From: Streptomyces sp. S.PB5
Lineage (GTDB): Bacteria; Actinomycetota; Actinomycetes; Streptomycetales; Streptomycetaceae
DNA: 64,000 bases
NCBI RefSeq assembly: GCF_030403745.1
Contig: NZ_JAQMWP010000009.1
Span: forward strand, 1 to 64,000
Direction: 5' to 3'
Each line of letters opens with the position of its first letter. The first letter of the stretch is position 1. The position numbers were made by a program, and so were the translations under genes. A model generated the notes under the pieces. The model saw nothing but the letters and a program-made list of their open reading frames with translations, did not search any database and was not told the origin of the DNA. Below are positions 51,166-59,930 of this stretch, in pieces.

Positions 51166-53685
51166 ATGGACCCGAACAACCGGGGACCCGAGGAGTACGG
51201 CCATGACGGTGACGGCGATGCGCCGCGCCAGCGACCGCCCAGGGACCCCCTCACACCCGACTTCGCCCAGAGCGCGCCCGCCCTGGCCCGCACGGTGCAG
51301 CTGGTCTCCGGCGACCACCTGCTCACCGTCAACCCCGTCGACGGCAGCGAGATAGAGGTCTGCCCGCCGGGCGAAAGGCCCTCGCGGCCGCAGAAGCTCA
51401 GCGCCGCCGAACGCGCCGAGGTGGCCCGTGCCGCCCGGCCACCCGTCCCGGCCGGTCTGAACCGGCCCGCACAACAGCACCTCCTGGCCCGCCAGGACGA
51501 GCGCGAACAGCTCGTCCGGCTGCTGGCCCGAGGCCGTTCCGTACGGCTCACCGGCTCGGCCGGTTCCGGCCGTACCGCCCTGCTCGACGTCGTCGCCGAG
51601 GACTGCTCGGACCTCGCCCCCGACGGCGTGGTCCGGCTGAGCGGCTTCCACCGCACCGCCGACGACCTGCTGTACGACCTCTTCTACGCCGTATACAGCG
51701 CACCCCTGCACCGGCCCGCACGGGACGAGCTGCTCGGGTACATCCGGGAGATCGGCGCCGTCGTCGTCCTCGACGACGTCGAGTTCGGCGGGGCCGCGCT
51801 CGACGAACTCCTCGACGCCACCCCCGAATGCGCCTTCCTGGTCGCCGCCACGCCGGACGTGCCCGCGCCGTCCGCCGACTCGGCCCTGGAGGAGGTCTTC
51901 CTCGGCGGCCTGGACCGGGCCGGCGGGGTCGAGCTCCTGGAGCGCGGTGTCGGCCGGGTCCTCACCGAGGAGGAGGCCAACTGGGCCGGCGACCTCTGGT
52001 TCGAGTCCGAGGGCCTGCCGCTGCGCTTCGTCCAGGCCGGCGCCCTGCTGAGGCAGCGCGACGAACTGCGGGCCAGCGCGGACGCCTTCGACGAGTTCGG
52101 CGTCTTCCAGGAAGCCCAGATCGACGCGCCCTTCGACGCCGGCGACGGCCATGACGTACCGCTGCCCTCGCTCGCCGAGGGCGCCGCGCCCGCCGCCCTG
52201 CTCGCCACCCGGCTCAGCGACTCCGCGCGCGCCGCGCTGCGGTTCGCCGTGGCCCTCGACGGCGAGGTGCCGCACCAGGCGCATCTGCCCGCCCTGGTCG
52301 GCGACACCCACGCGGACGCGGCCCTCGGTGAACTGCTGGGCTGTGCGCTGGTCTCCCCGGTGGGATCGCGCTACCGGCTCGCGGCCGGGGTGCAGACCCA
52401 GCTGGAGGCCGTCGGATACGGCGAGGACGCCGAGGCCAAGGCGCTCGCCGCCGCCCGGCACTACGCCTGGTGGGCCGGACACCCCTCGGTGACGCCCGAG
52501 CGGGTGTGCGCCGAGGCGGACGCCGTGCTCGCCGCCCTGGGCCTGCTCGTACCGGCCGCCGTACCGCCCGTCGAGGGCGAGGAGACCGTCACCGTCCAGC
52601 TGGCCCGCACGGCGGCGCCCGCGTTCGCCGCCGGGCTGCACTGGAGCGCCTGGGAGCGGACCCTGCGGTTCGGCGCCGAGGCCTCCCGGCTCTCCGGCGA
52701 GGTGGCCGAACAGTCCTACTTCCACCACGAGTTGGGCATACTCGCGCTCTGCGTCGACCAGCTCGACCGGGCCCGTGCCGAACTGGAGACCTCCATCGGG
52801 CTGCGGGGCGCTCTCGCCGACAAGCGCGGCACCGTGGCCGGCCGCCGGGCGCTCGCCCTGGTGTCCGACCGTACGGGAACCCCGCTCGGGATATCCGCCA
52901 CGGCCGGCGAGGAGGTGCCCGACGCCCGGCACGAGGAGTCGCAGTCGCCGCCCGGTGGCGTCCCGATGGCCTTCCCGCCGCTGCGGCCGCCGCTCGACAG
53001 CTCGACCCTGGTCACCAACCGGGTCCCGGCGGCCAACGCCCCGAACCGCAAGGCCCGGGGCGGCCTCAAGGGCCTCGCCCGCCGCAACCTCGTCGCGGCC
53101 GGCGCGGGCGCCCTGCTCGCGGCCGTGCTCGGTACGGTCGTGACGCTCGGAGCCACCTCCGACAACGACCCCGACTCCCCGTCCACCCGGGTCGGCCCCA
53201 ACCCGTCGGCCAGCCAGGGCCTGGAGGACGGCAGTCTGGGCGCCGACGTCCCGAAGAACGACGACGGCTCCGGCGACACCGGCACGGCCACCAGCCGGCC
53301 GACCGACCCGGGCCCCGACGGCACCTACGGCACGTCCGACGACCCGACGCCGACCGACACGGCGGAGCCCTCGGACGATCCGAGCGGGACGAAGGGGACG
53401 TCGGGCTCGCCGACCAAGCCGCCGTCGCCCACGTCCAAGCCGCCGTCGTCTACGTCGAAGCCGCCCACCTCGCCGACTCCGACTCCGACGACGCCCACCC
53501 CGACCGAGACCGAGCCCAGCGGTGACCCGACGCCGACGGAGACTCCGACGACCTCGCCGTCGGAGCCGTCCACCTCGGACTCCGCGAGCGGTCCCGCCTC
53601 CTCCAGCGCACCGGCCAGTGCCCCGGAGAGCAGCGCCGCGAGCACGCCCAGCACCTCGGGCTCGGCGTCGGACGCGGTGATCTGA
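51166..53685 (+). CDS. Large membrane-anchored P-loop (STAND-like) protein with exposed Pro/Thr/Ser-rich tail
   Basis: 839 residues. The cytosolic part (1-640) has Walker A GSAGSGRT at 130-137, a Walker B-like AVVVLDDVEF and a helical region resembling AAA/NB-ARC-type ATPases followed by repeat-like helices. One membrane segment lies at ~641-664 (LVAAGAGALLAAVLGTVVTLGA). The last ~175 residues are Pro/Thr/Ser/Asp-rich and likely span the cell wall. The order cytosolic ATPase, membrane, exposed tail suggests signal relay. Function unknown. ATG at 51166 starts the MDPNNRG frame. A bidirectional terminator separates it from nucS. Confidence 0.7.
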   Translation: MDPNNRGPEEYGHDGDGDAPRQRPPRDPLTPDFAQSAPALARTVQLVSGDHLLTVNPVDGSEIEVCPPGERPSRPQKLSAAERAEVARAARPPVPAGLNRPAQQHLLARQDEREQLVRLLARGRSVRLTGSAGSGRTALLDVVAEDCSDLAPDGVVRLSGFHRTADDLLYDLFYAVYSAPLHRPARDELLGYIREIGAVVVLDDVEFGGAALDELLDATPECAFLVAATPDVPAPSADSALEEVFLGGLDRAGGVELLERGVGRVLTEEEANWAGDLWFESEGLPLRFVQAGALLRQRDELRASADAFDEFGVFQEAQIDAPFDAGDGHDVPLPSLAEGAAPAALLATRLSDSARAALRFAVALDGEVPHQAHLPALVGDTHADAALGELLGCALVSPVGSRYRLAAGVQTQLEAVGYGEDAEAKALAAARHYAWWAGHPSVTPERVCAEADAVLAALGLLVPAAVPPVEGEETVTVQLARTAAPAFAAGLHWSAWERTLRFGAEASRLSGEVAEQSYFHHELGILALCVDQLDRARAELETSIGLRGALADKRGTVAGRRALALVSDRTGTPLGISATAGEEVPDARHEESQSPPGGVPMAFPPLRPPLDSSTLVTNRVPAANAPNRKARGGLKGLARRNLVAAGAGALLAAVLGTVVTLGATSDNDPDSPSTRVGPNPSASQGLEDGSLGADVPKNDDGSGDTGTATSRPTDPGPDGTYGTSDDPTPTDTAEPSDDPSGTKGTSGSPTKPPSPTSKPPSSTSKPPTSPTPTPTTPTPTETEPSGDPTPTETPTTSPSEPSTSDSASGPASSSAPASAPESSAASTPSTSGSASDAVI

Positions 53686-53705
53686 CGCCGGTCACGGCAG
53701 CACGA

Positions 53706-53739
53706 GAGGGCCGGGTCCTGGAAACAGGACCCGGCCCTC
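53706..53739. terminator. Bidirectional terminator between the P-loop protein gene and nucS
   Basis: A perfect 15-bp stem (53706-53720 with 53725-53739) has a GAAA tetraloop and sits between two convergent genes. Confidence 0.85.
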
Positions 53740-53812
53740 GTCGTAGTAGGAGAACTGCCGTCGCGGGTGACATGCCGCCGTGGGAGAAATGTCGCCGCGG
53801 GCGGAGAAGCCG

Positions 53813-54496
53813 TCAGAACAGGCGGAGTTTGTCGTCCTCGATGCCGCGCAGGGCGTCGTAGTCGAGGACCGTGCAGCCGATGCCGCGGTCGGTGGCCAGG
53901 ACGCGGGCCTGGGGTTTGATCTCCTGGGCCGCGAAGATGCCGCGGACCGGGGCGAGATGCGGATCGCGGTTCAACAGCTCCAGGTAGCGGGTGAGTTGCT
54001 CCACGCCGTCGATCTCGCCGCGCCGCTTGATCTCGACCGCGACGGTCTGGCCCTCGGCGTCCCGGCACAGGATGTCGACCGGGCCGATGGCGGTCATGTA
54101 CTCGCGGCGGATCAACGTATAGCCGTCGCCGAGGGTTTCGATGCGGTCGGCGAGGAGCTCCTGAAGGTGTGCTTCCACGCCGTCCTTGATCAGGCCGGGA
54201 TCCACGCCCAGTTCGTGCGAGGAGTCGTGGAGGATCTCCTCCATGGTGATGATCAGCTTCTCGCCGCCTTTGTTGACGACGGTCCAGACGCCAACGGCAC
54301 CCTCGGGAAAGTCCCCCGACTCCTCCTTCAACGTGCAGGGCGGCGACATCCAGTTCAGGGGCTTGTAGGCCCGGTCGTCCGCGTGGATCGACACGCTGCC
54401 GTCCGCCTTCACCAGGATGAGACGGGGGGCGGACGGGAGGTGGGCGGTGAGCCGGCCCGCGTAGTCGACGGAGCACCGGGCAATGACGAGACGCAT
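53813..54496 (-). CDS. nucS: Endonuclease NucS (non-canonical mismatch repair)
   Basis: A 227-residue mismatch-specific nuclease that replaces MutS/MutL in actinobacteria. The N-terminal domain starts MRLVIARCSVDYAGRL. The C-terminal RecB-like nuclease has GPVDILCRDAEGQTVAVEIKRRGEID with the Asp, Glu and Lys of the active site. The C-terminus ends DDKLRLF, a probable beta-clamp binding tail. ATG at 54496 is chosen for the conserved MRLVIARC start. It cuts both strands at G/T, G/G and T/T mismatches in studied homologues. Confidence 0.93.
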   Translation of the reverse strand: MRLVIARCSVDYAGRLTAHLPSAPRLILVKADGSVSIHADDRAYKPLNWMSPPCTLKEESGDFPEGAVGVWTVVNKGGEKLIITMEEILHDSSHELGVDPGLIKDGVEAHLQELLADRIETLGDGYTLIRREYMTAIGPVDILCRDAEGQTVAVEIKRRGEIDGVEQLTRYLELLNRDPHLAPVRGIFAAQEIKPQARVLATDRGIGCTVLDYDALRGIEDDKLRLF

Positions 54497-54745
54497 GGTC
54501 GGCAACGCTACTCGACGGGCCCGGGTCCACGCGATTCGCCCCAGAAACGCGATGTTCGTTTGTGGCCGATTGTGCGCCTAAGCAGGGCTCTCTTTGTACG
54601 CGTTTTCCTGGTGCGGTCACCGTCCGTTGCTTACCGTAGTAACCGGGAGGTCGCGGTACGTGCACGCAGCGTGTTCGAATTCGCGAACTCCCTTACCTGT
54701 CCGGCAACCCCTGAATACCCGTTCGGGGGTGCGAGAGGAGAACCC

Positions 54746-55138
54746 ATGTCGCTCGACGTCTCACCGGCCCTACTCGAGAAGGCCGAGCGAGGCGAGGTCG
54801 ACGAAGCGGAATTCGTCGACTGCGTCCGGACCTCCCTGCCCTACGCATGGGAGATGATCAGCTCCCTGGTGGCCCAGCTGAAGGTCGACGGCGGTGCGTT
54901 CGCCGACAACCAGACGCCTCCGCCGGACGAGCAGGCACGCGGTCAGCTGCTGCGTGCGCTTGCGAGTGACGCGATACGCGGCGCGCTGCAACGGCACTTC
55001 GGGGTACGACTGGCCTTCCAGAACTGCCACCGTGTGGCGGTGTTCCCGCTGGACGGCTCGGTGGACGAGACGCTGGCCCGTTTCACCTCGGTCCGTAGTC
55101 AGCTGCTCAACCAGTCACCGGAGTTCCGGGACTGCTGA
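54746..55138 (+). CDS. SCO5389-family conserved protein
   Basis: A 130-residue soluble, mainly helical protein beginning MSLDVSPALLEKAERGEVDEAEF, with SLPYAWEMISSLV and ALQRHFGVRLAFQNCHRVAVF. It matches the actinomycete family named after S. coelicolor SCO5389. The function is unknown. ATG at 54746 follows GAGAGGAGAA. The 249-bp gap upstream, shared with divergent nucS, holds both promoters, with AT-richer sequence near 54580-54640. Confidence 0.8.
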   Translation: MSLDVSPALLEKAERGEVDEAEFVDCVRTSLPYAWEMISSLVAQLKVDGGAFADNQTPPPDEQARGQLLRALASDAIRGALQRHFGVRLAFQNCHRVAVFPLDGSVDETLARFTSVRSQLLNQSPEFRDC

Positions 55139-55219
55139 GGCAGCGAGCCACCTGCTTGCCGCTCCGTACGCGGGAGGTGCATTAAGTACCGGGGCGGCAA
55201 GCGTGGCGGGACCGCATGG

Positions 55220-56248
55220 TCAGCCGAGGTGGGGGAGCACCTCGGCGCCCAGCCGGCGGATGTTCTCCTCCGTCGCCGCGAGGTCTCCCGAACCCTCGGT
55301 GAGCAGGGCGAAGCGGGAGATGCCGGTCCGCTCGCTGGTCGCCGCGAGCCGGTCGGCACACAGCCGGGGCGTGCCCACCGGGTGCAGCCCGCAGAGCAGT
55401 TCGGTGTATGCCAGCGGGTCCCGCATCGAGCGATGGCGGCCGTCGACCGTCACATGGGCCTCCAGGCCCTGCCGCAGCCAGCCCGGCATCGCCTTCACCA
55501 AGGCCTCCACCGCGTCCGTACGCCGGTCCGCGATCTGGCAGACACCGGCGGAGACATGGGCCGCGCCCATGACCTCCTCCGGCGAACGGCCCGCCGCGCG
55601 CGCGTGGCTGCGCCACAGCGAGACCATCTCGGCCTTCTCCTCGTCCCCCACATGCATCCCGAGCAGCATCGGCAGCCCGCGCTCGGCGGCCAGCCGCACA
55701 CTCGCCGGTGAGGTGCACGCGACGACGACCTCGGGGCCGGGTTCCCCCGACAGGTTCTCCGACGGCCTCGGTACGACGGGTACTTCACGGAAGTTGAAAC
55801 GCTCCCCCTGGGCCCCGACCGAGGGCTCGCGCAGCCAGCGCACCAGCAGATCGAGTGATTCCGGGAAGCCCGTCTCGTACGCCTGCAGACCCGAGCCGAA
55901 CACCTCCAGGTCCACCCAGGGCCCGCCGCGCCCCACGCCCAGCGAGAACCGTCCGCCGGAGGTGATGTGGAGCAGCGCGGCCTGCTCGCCGAGGCTCACG
56001 GGGTGGGCGGTGGGCAGCACGCTGACCGCGGTGCCGACCCTCAGCCGGTGGGTGCGGCCGAGCAGTAACGCGGCCAGGGTGATCGCCGACGGGCAGGTGC
56101 CGTACGGCACGAAGTGGTGCTCGGCCAGCCAGACCGAGTCCAGGCCCGCTTCCTCGGCCACCTCGGCCGAGCGGACCGCGCGGTGCAGCGCCTCCCCCTG
56201 GCCCTGCCCCGGGAACTGGGCCGCCAACACAAAACTTCCAACGTGCAT
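55220..56248 (-). CDS. LLM-class (luciferase-like) flavin-dependent oxidoreductase
   Basis: A 342-residue TIM-barrel flavoprotein of the bacterial luciferase-like family, using FMN or F420. VAEEAGLDSVWLAEHHFVPYG, GTAVSVLPTAHPVSLGEQAALL, SGGRFSLGVGRGG and GTPRLCADRL are typical. The substrate is unknown. ATG at 56248 follows AGGAAAAGC, and the MHVGSFVLAAQFPGQ start fits the family. The longer frame upstream is Arg-rich and unlikely. It is monocistronic. Confidence 0.88.
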   Translation of the reverse strand: MHVGSFVLAAQFPGQGQGEALHRAVRSAEVAEEAGLDSVWLAEHHFVPYGTCPSAITLAALLLGRTHRLRVGTAVSVLPTAHPVSLGEQAALLHITSGGRFSLGVGRGGPWVDLEVFGSGLQAYETGFPESLDLLVRWLREPSVGAQGERFNFREVPVVPRPSENLSGEPGPEVVVACTSPASVRLAAERGLPMLLGMHVGDEEKAEMVSLWRSHARAAGRSPEEVMGAAHVSAGVCQIADRRTDAVEALVKAMPGWLRQGLEAHVTVDGRHRSMRDPLAYTELLCGLHPVGTPRLCADRLAATSERTGISRFALLTEGSGDLAATEENIRRLGAEVLPHLG

Positions 56249-56470
56249 TGCTTTTCCTGCTTCCTTGGCTCCGACGCGGAGCTCCCCCACCCGGCATAAC
56301 CGTCTGACACGTGCCGAGGACACGGCCTGGCGTGGAAATACTCGGATTGTCTGCAGAATGGGTCGGCGTGAAGGGGCACTTGTGGGGGTTGGTCCCGTAC
56401 GCCTACCCCGGTTCGCGCCGCGTAGGCTGGACACGGCCCGTGCTTCCTGTATAGCCCCGTGAGGTGTTCC

Positions 56471-56800
56471 GTGTCCCCGCGTCGCAACCGTCCCAAGGGA
56501 GCCGACTCGTCAGGCCCGGGCGGAGACGACCGCTCCGGCCGCTACGGCGGCTTCCAGTCCACGGAGAGCTGGCAGGGCGAGGAGTGGAACGTCCGTCATG
56601 TGGCGGGGGCGAGTGCGCAGGGCAAGTCGTACCGCTGCCCGGGCTGCGACCAGCTGATCCCGGACGGGGTCCCGCACGTGGTGGCCTGGCCGGACCACTC
56701 GGGCGTCGACGAGCGCCGGCACTGGCACAAGGCGTGCTGGAACGCGAAGGACCGCCGCACCTCGCGGGTGCAGCGGTCCCGTAACGCACCGAGGTTCTAG
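56471..56800 (+). CDS. Small zinc-finger-like conserved actinobacterial protein
   Basis: A 109-residue protein with a basic N-terminus (SPRRNRPKG), YRCPGCDQLIPDGVPHVV and a later H-W-H-K-A-C-W. The two Cys plus His-Cys positions make a likely treble-clef or HNH-like zinc site. Databases often label it ATP/GTP-binding protein, which nothing in the sequence supports. GTG at 56471 follows GAGGTG. Its stop codon overlaps the stop of the convergent ABC permease gene within CTAG. Confidence 0.7.
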   Translation: MSPRRNRPKGADSSGPGGDDRSGRYGGFQSTESWQGEEWNVRHVAGASAQGKSYRCPGCDQLIPDGVPHVVAWPDHSGVDERRHWHKACWNAKDRRTSRVQRSRNAPRF

Positions 56801-57675
56801 ACGTCGCGCTGGTTCAGCAGGGCCAGCGCACCGGCGAACGCGACGGCCGTCACGCCCAGGATGATCCACAGCGGGTCCCAGCCCGAAGGGCCGGTCTCGG
56901 TCAGGGAGTTGGAGTAGAAGACGCTCAGCTGGTTCGGGATCGAGTACTCGAACAGGGCCTGGCGCAGGTCCTCCAGCGAGGACGAGAACATGAACAGCGC
57001 GATGACCAGCGGGGCCAGCACCAGGCCGATCATGATGGTGATCGCGCCCGCCGAGTGCCGGATGATCGAGCCGACGATCAGCGAGAGCAGGCCGAGCAGC
57101 GCGATGTAGAGCGAGATGCCGAGCGTGCCCTTGAGCCACTCGCCGCCGGAGGGGTCCTTGACGCCGGTGTTGCTCAGCAGGGCGACGTCGGCGAGGGCGA
57201 CCAGCACGACCGACACGAACGTGACGACGAAGGCGACCAGGAAGAACACGATGGCCTTGGCGGCCAGCACCCGGCCGCGGCTCGGGCACGCGGTCATCGT
57301 CGTACGGATCATGCCGGTGCCGTACTCCGAGGCCGTCGACAGCACGCCCAGCGTGATGACGCACATCGTGCCGAGCAGCAGTCCGAAGAAGCCGAACGAC
57401 AACGGGTTCTCACCGGCCAGATCGCCCTCGGTGGCGCTGTTCGACACCAGCGCCGCGGCCAGCAGTCCGATCCCGACGACGAGCAGTACGAAGACGCCCA
57501 GCGTCCACATCGTCGAGCGCACCGACCGGATCTTCGTCCACTCCGAGGCGAGCGCGTGCCCGAGATGCGTGCGCACCACGGGGATCGGCGAGGTGTACGT
57601 GGGGTACGAAGGCGCGGGCGCAGCCTGCCAGTTGGGCGCGGCGGCCTGCGGCATCGGGGGCTGGGGGGTGCTCAT
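56797..57675 (-). CDS. ABC transporter permease (ABC-2 type), cassette A
   Basis: 292 residues. The Pro/Ala-rich cytosolic N-terminus of about 45 residues is followed by LASEWTKIRSVRSTMWTL and six membrane segments. STASEYGTGMIRTTMTACPSRG is the typical ABC-2 permease motif after the second segment. It overlaps its ATPase gene by 4 nt (57672-57675), forming an exporter. The substrate is unknown. It is paralogous to the permease at 59158-59928, which shares EWTKIRSV and EY-TGMIRT blocks. Confidence 0.87.
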   Translation of the reverse strand: MSTPQPPMPQAAAPNWQAAPAPSYPTYTSPIPVVRTHLGHALASEWTKIRSVRSTMWTLGVFVLLVVGIGLLAAALVSNSATEGDLAGENPLSFGFFGLLLGTMCVITLGVLSTASEYGTGMIRTTMTACPSRGRVLAAKAIVFFLVAFVVTFVSVVLVALADVALLSNTGVKDPSGGEWLKGTLGISLYIALLGLLSLIVGSIIRHSAGAITIMIGLVLAPLVIALFMFSSSLEDLRQALFEYSIPNQLSVFYSNSLTETGPSGWDPLWIILGVTAVAFAGALALLNQRDV

Positions 57676-59054
57676 CGGGCGTCCTCGGGCTTCGTCAGGT
57701 CGGCGGCGGGCTGCGGGGTGCCTGCGGCGGCCGGGGCCGGCGGGGCGGGGGCAGCGGCGGGCGGCTGCGGTGCCGCGGGAGGCGTGGCGGGCGCTGCCGG
57801 AGCCTCGGCGGCGGCCGGCTCGGCTGCGGGGGCGCTCGGCGCGGGCTGGTGAGCCGCGGGCGCGGAGGGCTGGGCCGGGGCTCCCTGGGGCGCCTGGGGC
57901 GCCTGGGAGGGCGCGGGGGCGTACGGGTTCGGCTGGCCCGCGCCGGGGGCGCCGTAGGGGCCCGCCGGGGGCTGTCCGGGGCCGTACGCCCCCGCGGGTG
58001 CCTGCGGCGGTGCGAAGGGCTGGCCGCCCTGCTGCGGCGGCGGGGGCGCGTACCAGCCGGGCTGGCCCTGGCCCGGGACCGGCATCGGCGGCTGGGCGCC
58101 GGGCGGGAGGGGCTGCTGCAGGCCGGCCTTCTGGTCGATCGTGGAGCGGTAGTCCACGGAGCCCTGGGTCATCCGCATGTACGCCTCTTCCAGCGAGGCC
58201 TGGTGCGGAGAGAGCTCCCACAGGCGTACGTCGCTGTCGTGGGCGATGTCGCTGATGCGGGGGAGGGGCAGCCCGGTGACGCGGAGGGCGCCGTCCTGCT
58301 CCGGGAGGACGTGGCCGCCCGCCTCGGTCAGTGCGGACGTCAGCTTCTCGCGCAGGTCGAGCTCGGTGTCGGGGGTGCGCACGCGCGCGAACCCGGCGGA
58401 GTTCGCGGCGATGAAGTCCTGCACGCTCATGTCGGCCAGCAGCTGCCCGCGGCCGATGACGATCAGATGGTCGGCGGTCAGCGCCATCTCGCTCATGAGG
58501 TGCGACGAGACGAAGACCGTACGCCCCTCCGCGGCCAGCGACTTCATCAGGTTCCGCACCCAGAGGACGCCCTCGGGGTCGAGACCGTTGACCGGCTCGT
58601 CGAAGAGAAGGACCTGCGGGTCGCCCAGCAGCGCCGCGGCGATGCCGAGCCGCTGGCCCATGCCGAGAGAGAAGCCCTTGGAGCGCTTCTTGGCCACGTC
58701 CTGGAGACCGACGACACCGAGCACCTCGTCGACCCGGCGGGCCGGGATGCCGGAGAGCTGGGCGAGGCAGAGCAGGTGGTTACGGGCGTGCCGGCCGCCG
58801 TGCACGGCCTTGGCGTCGAGGAGCGCGCCCACCTGACGGGGGGCGTTGGGCAGCTTGCGGTACGGGTAGCCGCCGATCGTCACCTGCCCCGAGGTGGGGT
58901 TGTCCAGGCCCAGGATCATCCGCATCGTCGTCGACTTGCCGGAGCCGTTGGGGCCCAGGAAGCCGGTGACGGCACCGGGCCGCACCTGGAAGGAAAGGTT
59001 GTACACAGCGGTCTTGTCGCCATATTGCTTGGTCAGGCCGACTGCTTCGATCAT
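57672..59054 (-). CDS. ABC transporter ATP-binding protein with long Pro/Ala-rich C-terminal tail, cassette A
   Basis: 460 residues. The ATPase domain (1-~225) has Walker A GPNGSGKST (34-42), ABC signature FSLGMGQRLGI, Walker B VLLFDEPVNGLD and the switch His in SSHLMSEM. A second domain reaches to ~310 (SPHQASLEEAYM). The last ~150 residues are Pro/Ala/Gln/Gly-rich and low in complexity (YAPPPPQQGGQPFAPPQ), an unusual extension for an ABC ATPase. The start MIEAVGLTKQYG at 59054 is clear. Confidence 0.88.
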   Translation of the reverse strand: MIEAVGLTKQYGDKTAVYNLSFQVRPGAVTGFLGPNGSGKSTTMRMILGLDNPTSGQVTIGGYPYRKLPNAPRQVGALLDAKAVHGGRHARNHLLCLAQLSGIPARRVDEVLGVVGLQDVAKKRSKGFSLGMGQRLGIAAALLGDPQVLLFDEPVNGLDPEGVLWVRNLMKSLAAEGRTVFVSSHLMSEMALTADHLIVIGRGQLLADMSVQDFIAANSAGFARVRTPDTELDLREKLTSALTEAGGHVLPEQDGALRVTGLPLPRISDIAHDSDVRLWELSPHQASLEEAYMRMTQGSVDYRSTIDQKAGLQQPLPPGAQPPMPVPGQGQPGWYAPPPPQQGGQPFAPPQAPAGAYGPGQPPAGPYGAPGAGQPNPYAPAPSQAPQAPQGAPAQPSAPAAHQPAPSAPAAEPAAAEAPAAPATPPAAPQPPAAAPAPPAPAAAGTPQPAADLTKPEDAR

Positions 59055-59157
59055 GCTCCGCACCCATCGAAAGGTTCAGGACAGCAGGGCGCACGCCCCC
59101 GTAAGGGTTAGGAGCTTATCCGGGCGCTGACGGTTCCACTCAAGAGCGAGCAAAGAC

Positions 59158-59928
59158 TCAGGCGTCGCGCTCCTTCAGCAGGGCGTAACCCCCGGCGAGC
59201 GCCAGGACGACCCAGAGCACCATGATGGCGAGCCCGCCCCACGGCCCGTACGGGGTGTCGTCGTCGATCGGGGTGACCACCTGCATGATCTTGCTCCCGG
59301 CCTGGTCGGGCAGGTACCGGCCGATCTTCTTCGTCGCGGAGACGTTGCCGAGGATGTTGGAGATCAGGAAGAAGAACGGCATCAGGATGCCCAGCGACAG
59401 CATCGGCGAGCGCAGCGTCACGGCGACGCCCATCGAGAACACGGCGATGAGGGTCATGTAGAGCCCGCCGCCGATGACCGCGCGCAGCACGCCCGGGTCG
59501 CCGATCTCCGCGCGGTGGTCGCCGAGCATCGCCTGCCCGAGAAAGAAGGCGACGAAGCTGGTGGCCAGGCCGACGACCAGGCAGAGCCCGGCCGCCACCG
59601 CGATCTTGCTGAACAGGAAGGTCCCGCGCTGCGGCACGGCGGCCAGCGAGGTGCGGATCATGCCGGTGCTGTACTCGTTCGACACCACGAGCACCCCGAA
59701 CACGATCATCGCGAGCTGGCCGAGGCTCATCCCGGCGAAGCTGATGAAGGTCGGGTCGAAGGAGAGCTGGTCCTTGCGGCTCATCTTGTCGAACTCGTTC
59801 TTCGACAGGGCCGAGATCAGGATCCCGAGCCCGATGGTGACGACCACGGCCAGGGAGAGCGTCCACACCGTGGAGGCCACCGACCGGATCTTGGTCCACT
59901 CGGACCGTACGACCTGGATCGCCGCCAT
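59158..59928 (-). CDS. ABC transporter permease (ABC-2 type), cassette B
   Basis: 256 residues with VRSEWTKIRSVASTVWTL at the start and six membrane segments. SNEYSTGMIRTSLAAVPQRG is the ABC-2 permease block. It lacks the Pro-rich N-terminus of its paralogue in cassette A. It begins 2 nt after the stop of its partner ATPase gene. Confidence 0.88.
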   Translation of the reverse strand: MAAIQVVRSEWTKIRSVASTVWTLSLAVVVTIGLGILISALSKNEFDKMSRKDQLSFDPTFISFAGMSLGQLAMIVFGVLVVSNEYSTGMIRTSLAAVPQRGTFLFSKIAVAAGLCLVVGLATSFVAFFLGQAMLGDHRAEIGDPGVLRAVIGGGLYMTLIAVFSMGVAVTLRSPMLSLGILMPFFFLISNILGNVSATKKIGRYLPDQAGSKIMQVVTPIDDDTPYGPWGGLAIMVLWVVLALAGGYALLKERDA

Positions 59929-59930
59929 GG

